A DNA stretch of 15,150 nucleotides from JBIOJM01 sp044450785. Lineage in GTDB: Bacteria > Planctomycetota > Planctomycetia > Isosphaerales > Isosphaeraceae. The notes beneath the pieces are model-generated. The model was not told the origin of the DNA. It did not search any database and saw only the letters and a list, made by a program, of their open reading frames with translations. Shown piece by piece: positions 6,109-14,000 of this stretch (its first letter is position 1; each line of letters opens with the position of its first letter). The stretch covers positions 1-15,150 of the forward strand of contig JBIOJM010000253.1 of NCBI GenBank assembly GCA_044450785.1, written 5' to 3'. Made by a program: the position numbers and the translations under genes.

Positions 6109-7395
6109 TCAGCATGGCGAACGACGACGCTCCTGACCGCCGGCCGTTCGGTAGCTTGTCACACCTCGGTCGTAGTCGATTACGACGGGCATCCCCTCTT
6201 CCTCAATTGATTCCCTCATCGCCTGGTAGACAAGCCCAAGGTACGAAGTGTTCGCAGGCGTGGGGATGAGGTCGGCGGTGTCGATCTCGGCCAACAGTTT
6301 TTGCCGTGCGGTCAGGTCTCCCCGCTCCTGAACTCGAATCGCCGCATTCACCAGCGATTCGATCGCGCGCCATCCGTATCCGACCATCTCTTTGCCGGGT
6401 GTCCGGTCCGGGCAAGGGATAAAGCCGACGTAATCACTCCCCGCATCGGTAGGACGCCCGGGATTACGATCCCGGCAGAATACGTAGTCCATGCCGCGGA
6501 GGTTATCGAGGTGACAGAAGTAGGTGCCGCGCGAATCTTTGGGATTGTAACCCCAGATCTCGAGGCCTTGATGGTTGCGGCCACGATGGTCGCCGGGATG
6601 CTGGAGTCCGTTAATGACCTGCAAGACGCATTGGTCATAGGTAAGTTGCGTAGCTGCCCAGGAATAGCAGCGTGTTCCCGACTCAAACTGCCCCAACACC
6701 CCGTTGACGACGACCTGCTTGGGACGCAAACCCGTAAACCAACCGAACTGGTCGACGTAGTGACAGCCCACGTAAGTCGCCGGATCCGAGGTTTCGGGGA
6801 CGAAGTGCTTCTCGAACGGGCTTCCGGCACGAATGTACGAGTCCGCTTCGATCATCGTGGCACGGGCCGCCCGAGGAACCCCGTAGCAGCCTTCCTTCCA
6901 GTGCGCGTGAGCAATCAACGCGCGATAGTCCCAGCGTTTGTGAAAATCGATGCCAACGAACAGGCCTTTCTCCCAGGCGAGATCGCGGATTCTTCGAGTT
7001 CCTTCGTAGCTGGTACACAACGACTTCACCGTCACGACATGAAACCCGGCCTCGAGGGCCTCGAGGATCAACGGCTCATGGCCCGAATCGGGGACGGCGA
7101 TCATGACGATGCTGCCGGAGGGAAGGGCTCGATACATTTCGCGGTAGAAGTCGGGCCGGCGCACGCTCTCATCCGTCTCGAGCGGCGGATAAGTCCTGAC
7201 CCAGCCCTCCGGCAGATCCGGGAAACGCTCGCGCCACCAAGGAAGGCCGAGCAGTCTCCGGAGACTCGCGCTCCCTTGGGCGGCGATGTGGACTTGCCCG
7301 AGAACTCCTCCCCTCACCAGTTGCGCAATTGCCGGCCCGTTCTGGTCTTCCATGATCATTCCCGAACCGACGACTCCGATTTGAGTCAACGCCAT
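6109..7395 (-). CDS. Gfo/Idh/MocA-family NAD(P)-dependent oxidoreductase
   Basis: The product has 428 residues, longer than the usual 330-390 of this family. The N-terminal Rossmann fold starts with GVVGSGMI (7-14). The second nucleotide-binding motif, AVPDSGHEPLILEALEAGFHVVTVK (100-124), keeps the lysine (124) of the usual EKP motif, but the Glu is replaced by Val and the Pro by Ser. FHKRWDYRALIAH (151-163) and CHYVDQFGWF (211-220, His212 and Asp215 as likely catalytic residues) belong to the C-terminal alpha/beta part. The enzymes oxidise or reduce a sugar or polyol hydroxyl with NAD(P); the substrate here is unknown. The start ATG 7395 has AGAGG eight bases before it. The downstream class III aminotransferase suggests that the ketone made here could be aminated, as in amino-sugar or aminocyclitol pathways; this is an inference only. 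No signal peptide is seen. Confidence 0.88.
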   Translation of the reverse strand: MALTQIGVVGSGMIMEDQNGPAIAQLVRGGVLGQVHIAAQGSASLRRLLGLPWWRERFPDLPEGWVRTYPPLETDESVRRPDFYREMYRALPSGSIVMIAVPDSGHEPLILEALEAGFHVVTVKSLCTSYEGTRRIRDLAWEKGLFVGIDFHKRWDYRALIAHAHWKEGCYGVPRAARATMIEADSYIRAGSPFEKHFVPETSDPATYVGCHYVDQFGWFTGLRPKQVVVNGVLGQFESGTRCYSWAATQLTYDQCVLQVINGLQHPGDHRGRNHQGLEIWGYNPKDSRGTYFCHLDNLRGMDYVFCRDRNPGRPTDAGSDYVGFIPCPDRTPGKEMVGYGWRAIESLVNAAIRVQERGDLTARQKLLAEIDTADLIPTPANTSYLGLVYQAMRESIEEEGMPVVIDYDRGVTSYRTAGGQERRRSPC

Positions 7396-7436
7396 GCCGG
7401 AAACCTCTTTCGACGGTCAGGGGCGGGATCAACTCC

Positions 7437-7467
7437 AAGATAGCACGAACCGGTTGCGCTTGACCAA
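7437..7467 (-). promoter_or_regulatory. Weak possible promoter of the oxidoreductase gene
   Basis: On the - strand, TTGGTC (plus-strand 7467-7462) and an extended -10 TGC-TATCTT (7445-7437) are separated by 19 bases. The transcript would begin near 7430, about 35 bases before the start codon. The spacing is long and both boxes are imperfect, so this is a tentative call. The rest of the 216-base gap (7396-7611) shows nothing else. Confidence 0.3.
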
Positions 7468-7611
7468 GGGTGGGCGGGTGCGCTCCTGACGATGCCGGAT
7501 GTGAGCGGGCCTCGCCAGACGCCGGCAGGTAGGGCAGAAACGTACAGACTGCGCGAAACAGAATGCACTGAAACCGATTGCTGCCGCTGTGGGATCCCGG
7601 GTGTCCCCGCG

Positions 7612-10600
7612 TCATTTCGGGGCAGCGGAAGCCGTTTCCACTCGTCGCTGCAGGGCTTTGAAATCCTCGCGGTCTCGGATCGGGTCGAGCTGGTTCGAGG
7701 AACGAAGAAATGCCAGGTCACGGAAGCCGGCGTTCACGGCCTTGGTGAGGATCTCGACCGCGGAGCGGCCGAAGCGATCGCGACGAGCCTTGGCCGCAGA
7801 GTCTTCCGGACCGACTGGCCCGATGCACGCGACCAGCAACAGGGCCGACCTGATCAATGGCGGAGGCTGCCGGGTCCAAAGCGCTGCGGCCTGTTCGGCA
7901 AGTTGGGCCGTCTCATCGGGTTTGCCGGCGCGGCGGAGCAGGTCACCCAAACTCAAGAGATGGTTGGTCAAGAAAGCGCGATACACCACGACGTCGGGCT
8001 GGACCTTGCGGGCGCGCTGCTGGTAGCCGATGGCCTCCCGGTAGAGTCGCTCGGCTTCGGCGTTATGGCCGAGCTGCTCGTGAGACATCGCCAGGTTGTG
8101 CACCGCGCCGCCCAGTGCGCATTGCATTTCGGCATTGCCGGGGCTTGCCTCGACGAGCCGGGCGCGGAGGTCGCGGCTCCGCTCCAGCATCGGCAAGGCC
8201 TCAGAGGGCCGGTCCAGGCTGTTATAGAGATTGCCCAGGTTCTCGAACGAGCGCGCCAAATACTCCTGCAACTCCGCCGAAGCCGGCTCGGCAGCGAGCA
8301 ATCGCTCGCGCAGCGTGCGGGCCTTCTCATAGTAAGGGAGAGCATCCTGCATTCGATTGAAATGAAAATGGAGCAGACCGAGCTCGTTGTAAATCCGCGC
8401 GAGCTGGTTCTGCTGCGCCCAGTCGTCGGGATGCTCGCGGACAAGGGCCTCGCGGATCTCACGGGACCGGTCGTAAAGGCCAAGTGCTTCGTCGAACCGG
8501 CCCCGGTCGGAGGAGTGGTTGCCGATGTCATGCAGGATATCGGCCAGCAGGTCGCGCGGCCTGACTGCATTCGGCGTGCGGCGAACGAGGTCTTCCAGAT
8601 GCAATCGGTTGCGGGCCAGCAGCGCTTCCGCCTCCGCCGTTCGCCCCACGTTACCGAGCGTCTTGGCGAGGTTCGACCAATGGACGGCCAGTTCCGTGGC
8701 GCAATCGACGTTGCCGGGCTCGGCTCGGAGCAGGGCCTCGTGGGTCTCGGCGGCACGATGGTAGGCGTCCAGTGCCAGATCAGAGCGCCGGGTCGTTCGC
8801 AAGGCGTTGCCCAGGGAGTTCAATGCCTGGGCCAGCCGGTGGCGATGTGTGTTCTGGCCTGGCTGGTCGTGAACGAGCTGCTCGTTGAGGGCTACGGCGC
8901 GGCGGCCCGCTTCGAGCGATCGGCTCGTATCGCCCAGCTCGGCGAGGATCATGGCGGCGCGGTTCTGCGCGTCGGCCGCCTCGACGCGGAGGTCCGTGTC
9001 GGCGGCGGACTCGCGGAGGAAGCTGTCGTAGTAGGCAAGGGCCTGGGTCAGGAGGTCGCGGCGCAAGCCGCTGAGACCGGGCCGCTGGAGTTGAGGGCTC
9101 GCGGTGATCCGGTCGAGGTAGTCGTTGACAGCCCGGCGGGCGGTCGCGGCGTTGGCCTCGGCCCGCTGGCCGGCCGTCACCGCCTCCTCGCGCGAACGCT
9201 CGGCCCGCTGGCTGGCCGCGACGGCCTCCCGGCCTGCGGCGACGGCCTGGCGGCGCGAACGCTCGGCCCGAAGCCAGAGGGAGGTGATCGTGAGGGTGCC
9301 AGTGACCGTCAACACCACTACCATGCTCAACATGGCAGCCGCCAGCCGGTTTCTTAATGACCACCGCCAAGCCCGCTCGACCCTACTGACCGGCCGCGCG
9401 GCGATCGGCTCCCCCGCGAGGAAACGCCGCAGGTCCTCCCCCAGCGCCGCGGCCGATGCGTACCGCCGGGCCTGGTCCTTTTCGAGACATTTCAGGCAGA
9501 TCGTCTCCAGGTCCCGGGGAACCGATGCATTGAGCCGCTGCGGCGGCACCGGTTCATCGCTGATGACCTGGATCACGGTGTCCATCACGCTGGCCGCCTG
9601 GAACGGCGGGCGGCCGGTGAGCAAGGCATACAGCGTTGCTCCCAGCGCGTAGACGTCGGCCGGCGGACCGACCGCGCCCCGCTTGCCACCCGCCTGCTCC
9701 GGCGGCATGTAGCTCGGCGTTCCCATGATCTGGCCGGAGCCGGTCAGCCCGCTGTCCCCTTTCACCTTCTTGGCCAGCCCGAAGTCGGTGATGCGCGGGT
9801 TGCCGTTTTGGTCGAGGAGGATATTGGCCGGCTTGAGATCGCGATGAATGACGCCGCGCTGGTGGGCATATTCGATGGCGTCGGCGACACGCCCTATCAG
9901 CTCGGCAGCCTCGCGGGACGGGAGTGGTCCGCCGGCCAGCCGCTGAGAGAGGCTCTGGCCCTCGATGAAGGCCATGGAGAAATAATGCTGGCCCTCGTGC
10001 TGGCCGACCTCGAAGATGGGCACGATTCCAGGATGGTCGAGGTTGGCGGCGGCCTCGGCCTCGATATGGAAGCGTCGCACGTCGGCGTCGTCGGCGAGCT
10101 GGCCGGCGAGGATCATTTTGAGCGCGACGAGCCGGTTGAGGCTGAGCTGCCGGGCCTGAAAGACGACGCCCATGCCGCCGCGGGCGATCTCGCGGACGAT
10201 TTCGTAGTCGCCAAAGTAGCGGATGCGGGTCGGTGAGGTCGCATCGGCAGCGGTGGAGACGCCCGGTTCGAGCACCAGAGCGGTGGGCTGATCGTGGGGG
10301 GATCCCGGCGTGTTGCCAGGCGGTACGGTAGCCTCCTCGTGGACCGAGGACGGCGCCGCGCCCAGGATAGGGGTCGTGGGCAGCGATCCAGGGGCGATGG
10401 TCGGCGTCTCGGCGATCGTGGCAGGATTCGGTGCCGCCTGGGGCTCGGGAGCCGTGCGAGGGCCGGACTCAGGGCGTGCGACCGTCTCATCCGATCGGCG
10501 CAGCTCGCGCTCCAGGGCCTCCAGCTCGGCGCGCAGTGCGGGTCGGCTCTCGTGGGAGACGTCGATCAGATAGTCCTGGATGCGCGGTTGGCGCCCCTCC

Positions 10601-10695
10601 CGCCAGCCGGCCTCGAACCGCCGGCAGACCTCATGAATGCGGCGGGCCAGGTCGATATCCAGGCCGTCGAGGTCCTGGCTGGGTCGGTCGCTCAT
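7612..10695 (-). CDS. Transmembrane Ser/Thr kinase with C-terminal TPR domain
   Basis: The product is a 1027-residue Hanks-type kinase. The N-terminal 70 residues hold a planctomycete-type leader (IHEVCRRFEAGWREGRQPRIQDYL). A Pro/Ala-rich linker follows to about 155. The kinase domain (about 162-430) has the G-loop GGMGVV (173-178), Lys193, HRDLKPAN (284-291, Asp286), DFG (304-306) and SYMPPEQ. A single membrane span lies at about 450-474 (LAAAMLSMVVVLTVTGTLTITSLWL), so the rest should be outside the cytoplasm. Residues 477-515 are Arg/Glu/Ala-rich and look like a coiled coil. Several TPR repeats then run to about 960, for example RFDEALGLYDRSREIREAL and DALPYYEKARTLRERLL. The tail KAVNAGFRDLAFLRSSNQLDPIRDREDF is typical of these proteins. 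ATG 10695 has AAGGAG nine bases before it. A partner protein is not identifiable; TPRs usually bind proteins. Its target may be on the membrane surface or in the paryphoplasm. Confidence 0.95.
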   Translation of the reverse strand: MSDRPSQDLDGLDIDLARRIHEVCRRFEAGWREGRQPRIQDYLIDVSHESRPALRAELEALERELRRSDETVARPESGPRTAPEPQAAPNPATIAETPTIAPGSLPTTPILGAAPSSVHEEATVPPGNTPGSPHDQPTALVLEPGVSTAADATSPTRIRYFGDYEIVREIARGGMGVVFQARQLSLNRLVALKMILAGQLADDADVRRFHIEAEAAANLDHPGIVPIFEVGQHEGQHYFSMAFIEGQSLSQRLAGGPLPSREAAELIGRVADAIEYAHQRGVIHRDLKPANILLDQNGNPRITDFGLAKKVKGDSGLTGSGQIMGTPSYMPPEQAGGKRGAVGPPADVYALGATLYALLTGRPPFQAASVMDTVIQVISDEPVPPQRLNASVPRDLETICLKCLEKDQARRYASAAALGEDLRRFLAGEPIAARPVSRVERAWRWSLRNRLAAAMLSMVVVLTVTGTLTITSLWLRAERSRRQAVAAGREAVAASQRAERSREEAVTAGQRAEANAATARRAVNDYLDRITASPQLQRPGLSGLRRDLLTQALAYYDSFLRESAADTDLRVEAADAQNRAAMILAELGDTSRSLEAGRRAVALNEQLVHDQPGQNTHRHRLAQALNSLGNALRTTRRSDLALDAYHRAAETHEALLRAEPGNVDCATELAVHWSNLAKTLGNVGRTAEAEALLARNRLHLEDLVRRTPNAVRPRDLLADILHDIGNHSSDRGRFDEALGLYDRSREIREALVREHPDDWAQQNQLARIYNELGLLHFHFNRMQDALPYYEKARTLRERLLAAEPASAELQEYLARSFENLGNLYNSLDRPSEALPMLERSRDLRARLVEASPGNAEMQCALGGAVHNLAMSHEQLGHNAEAERLYREAIGYQQRARKVQPDVVVYRAFLTNHLLSLGDLLRRAGKPDETAQLAEQAAALWTRQPPPLIRSALLLVACIGPVGPEDSAAKARRDRFGRSAVEILTKAVNAGFRDLAFLRSSNQLDPIRDREDFKALQRRVETASAAPK

Positions 10696-10823
10696 CGGGA
10701 TTCACTCCTTGGTTCGAGGTCTCTCGGATTCTCCACGCCTGGCCCGGCTATCGGGGCCAAACGACGAAGACTCGCTTCCCGTTCCAGGAAGATGTCCGAT
10801 TCTCGTGCGATTGTGACATCGCG

Positions 10824-10851
10824 TTCGTGATTCGTGATTCGTGATTCGTGA
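10824..10851. repeat. Four tandem copies of the 7-mer TTCGTGA
   Basis: TTCGTGA is repeated exactly four times without spacing. It lies about 130 bases before the start of the TPR kinase gene, in a position that could be its 5' leader or promoter. As a 7-base unit it is prone to slippage, so copy number may vary between strains. No function is known to me. Confidence 0.85.
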
Positions 10852-10916
10852 TTTCGCGGACAGAAATAACCGGGGAATCGTGTCACCTGGCACCGAGGAT
10901 TAGGACGTTTTGTTCT

Positions 10917-11026
10917 GATTAAAGGGTCGTGACTCCTTTCCGCGCTCCTGACCCCTTTCCGCGCCCGTTCGATTAAAGGCTCCTGGCTCCTTTTCGCGCT
11001 CGCTGACCCGTTTTCGCGCTCTCTTC
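10917..11026. repeat. Tandem duplication of a 54-55 bp GATTAAAGG unit
   Basis: The unit 10917-10970 is followed directly by a similar unit, 10971-11026. Both begin GATTAAAGG, then have CTCCTTT(C/T)CGCGC and CTGACCC with a second TTT(C/T)CGCGC. I count only a handful of differences and one or two inserted bases. Inside each unit AAAGG and CCTTT are about nine bases apart and can pair as a short stem. The repeat lies right after the WD40 kinase gene and may be a REP-like element; whether copies exist elsewhere cannot be seen here. Confidence 0.75.
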
Positions 11027-11064
11027 GCGCTCCGGGGAGACACAGTGATTCTGTCAGACTTCTT

Positions 11065-14000
11065 TCATACCGCGATGTCCCCCGTTTCCGGCCCGATTCG
11101 GTCCTTTCTCGCGGTTTGAGAGGCGCGTCTGCGGCGTGATATGATGATCATCTTCCTGATCCCAATACGGACAAGAACGAACGCGGCATAGGTGTAAAGC
11201 GAGACCATCAACCAGTTGAAACGGCCATCATGATAGAAGAACCTTATGACCAGATCGGTCAGTGAGGCCTCCGGGGCCTTGAGGACCAAGCCGGTCGTCG
11301 CGGGCAAAGGGCGGGCGTCCCAGGTCCTCAGCCCCCCGCCAGTGTCGCCCGCGGCCAGGCGGGAGCCGCTGGGGTCGAGCGCCAGGCAGGAGATCCGCCC
11401 GCCCGGTTCACGGAAAGAGAGCATCTCGCGGCCCGAATCCAGGTCCCATACCCTGACCTCGCCATTGACCTGGTCCCCGCCACCAGAGAACAAACGCCGC
11501 CCGTCGCCGCTGAACGCCACCGCCGTGACTGTCCCCGTGCCGATGCGACGCACCTCGGCGCCGTTGCGGGCGTTCAGGACCACGACGGCCCCTTGGCCTG
11601 GGGGCGCATCTGGGGCTGTCACGGGAACGATGATCCGGCCGCCGTCACGGCTGACGGCGACGCCTCCGCTACCGCTGCCAGTCGGTAGACCGGGCAAGGT
11701 CACAGCCACGAGTTTACGACCCGTCGCCGCATCCCAGACCGCCAGCATGCCGCCGGGCATCACGGCCACCAGCCTTGTCCCGTCGGGGCTGAAGTTGAGC
11801 GCGACGGGCACCTTGGGGCCCTCGGCGTACGTCTCGCAGATGAGGAGCCGCTGGCCGCTGGCCGCGTCGCAGACGACCACGCGAGTATCCCGCCAGTCCA
11901 TGGCGGCGACACGCAGTCCATCCGCGCTGAAGGTGACGGCGGGCCCACCGAATCCGTCAAGGGTCGCGACCTCCCGACCGTCCGTCGTGGCATGAAGCTT
12001 GACGCTCATGGTCGTCGAGACGGCGACGCGGTCCCCATCGGGGCTGAGCGAGAGCTGCGGCGCGGAGTTCCGCTCGTATTCGGGGATCCGCACGGCCTTC
12101 GAGTCGCGGAGCTCCTGGCCAGGCACGACATCACTGACCAGGATCTCGCCATCCTCCCGGATCGCGGTGATCCGCGATCCATCACGACGATAGGCCAGGT
12201 CGACGATCCCCAAGCCGCGGTCGGCGACGTGACGCACGCCTCTCTCCGGGCTCACGTCCCAGATCCTGACCTCGCCGCCCGAACCAATCCGGCTGCTGTT
12301 CGCGACCAGCCGGCGGCCGTCTTGACTGAAAGTAAGGGCCTGATTCCCGAGGGCAGGCCCGGAATCGATCAGCAATCCTCGGCCGCTCTCCAGGTCCCAG
12401 ACCCGAGTGGTTCCGTCGTTGCCCGCAGTTGCCAGGCGGCGGCCGTCGTTGCTAAATGTCGCACGCTGGATGGGGCCCGCATGTCCCCGCAGAATGCGAG
12501 GCCCTGCCTCGCCCGCCAGGTCGTGGACCACGAGAGCGTGCTCGTGGTTCTCCGCGATGAAACGCCGGCCGTCAGGGCTGACCTCCACGTGGTCGGCACC
12601 ACCGCCGGGACCGGTCAAGGTTCGAAGCTCCCGGCCGGTCGCCGTGTCGTGGATATGGATGGCAGATGAGCTCGCCACGATCAGCCTCGAGCCGTCGGGG
12701 GTAAACGCAAGCCGGGCATCGGAGTTGTCGCTGCCAACGGTCCCGACGTGCCGGCCGGTCGACACCTGCCAGGTCGCGACGAGCAACTTTTGGCCCTTGG
12801 GCCGGGATTTGTCCCTGCTCACGGTGTGGAAAAGTCCACCGTCGCGGCTGAACGTGACCTCGTGATCGCCTTTCATGGACGCGATCTCGCGGCCGGTCGT
12901 CGTGTCCCACACCTGGATGACCCCTCTCCAACCGTACGCCCCATCCTTCACCCGATTGATCGTTGCCAGTCGTCCGAGGTCGGTCCCGAAGATCACGTTA
13001 TCGACCCAGCCGGCCTGACCGCGAAGGGTCAGCGACCTCTGCCCTGACGTTGCGTCCCAGATCTCCACGGTCGTGGCCCGGGGGGCGCTTGGGCCCGGAT
13101 TCGCGACGACCGGCTCACCGCGCCGGCCCAGGGCGGTCGGCACGAGCTCGTCCCACTGGACGACGGCGAGCCTGGACGCGTCGGGGGAGCACGCCGCTGC
13201 GCCGCTGCGCCGGGGATCATCCGCCCGCAGCCGTATTTCGCGGCCAGTCGCCAGATCCAGGAACCGGGAAAGTGCGAATGTTTGGTTCGGGGACGAGCGC
13301 ACCACGGCTGGAGCAAGGCCGGCGGGCGCCCACCACTCGTAATTCCCTCGGTCGTCCGTCGTATAGTGGTCCGAGATTACCGTGGCCAGGCCTTTTCCGT
13401 CGGGGGTGAACCGCATACCGTAGGCGCCGCGAGAGCCGAAGGCCGGCCCGTAGGGGAGGGGAAGGGTGTGACCGACGATTGATGTTACAGTGAAGATGAC
13501 CCAGCTCTTGTCGCGTCTGTCAAGTTCATGAGGTGGCCACAAGCGCACAAGCCTCTTCCTGAGATCGTCGATTTCCGGGGCTCGTTTTGCCAGCCTCTTC
13601 TCATCGGTGTCCACGACTGACTTCCCATCAGCGTCGAACCCGCGGAAATGGAGCATATGATCCACGCGGGCCACGATGATCAGGTCTTTGCCCGCTGTCG
13701 GTATGTCACTCACGTCCTTCACCGAGGGCATCAATCGTAGGTCATACCATAAGGGAAAGGTTCGAATCTCCTCTCCCGTGACGGTGTCGCGAACGTCCAC
13801 GATGAACGAGTAGGGGAAGGGGTTGCTGTGGGTGGCGATCCGGGTCGCGTCGGGGCTGAGAGCAATATCGAGGAGCCCCACAACCGCGAAGCGGAGGAGT
13901 TCGACGTTGCAGAGGCGCTTGGTGTAATGCCATTCCCAGGCGCGCTGGACAGGTTGGCATTCGTCGAGGATGGTGTTGGCATTCGGGGCGTTGCCGGCCT

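Larger units (their letters stand above)
10696..11064. other. Spacer between the two kinase genes
   Basis: This 369-base gap holds no supported gene. Next to the TPR kinase start it contains the ribosome binding site AAGGAG (plus-strand 10705-10710). It also has two tandem repeat blocks, described as separate entries. No clear sigma70 promoter or terminator is visible on either strand; a short ACAG/CTGT pair lies at about 11043-11054, beyond the end of the WD40 kinase gene. Confidence 0.6.

Noticed and set aside
5067..6269. 400-residue + strand reading frame
   Set aside because: It is antisense to the clearly conserved aminotransferase and has no family-like motifs; long frames opposite genes are common at high GC.
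6301..7443. 380-residue + strand reading frame
   Set aside because: It is antisense to the oxidoreductase, with no recognisable motif.
7560..7611. Terminator after the TPR kinase (GGGATCCC region)
   Set aside because: The palindrome is short and no T-run follows on the - strand.
7492..9357. 621-residue + strand reading frame
   Set aside because: It is antisense to the TPR region of the kinase; its Gly/Val-rich pattern mirrors the codons of the real gene.
10824..11026. CRISPR-like array between the kinases
   Set aside because: The repeats are contiguous without spacers and no cas gene is near.
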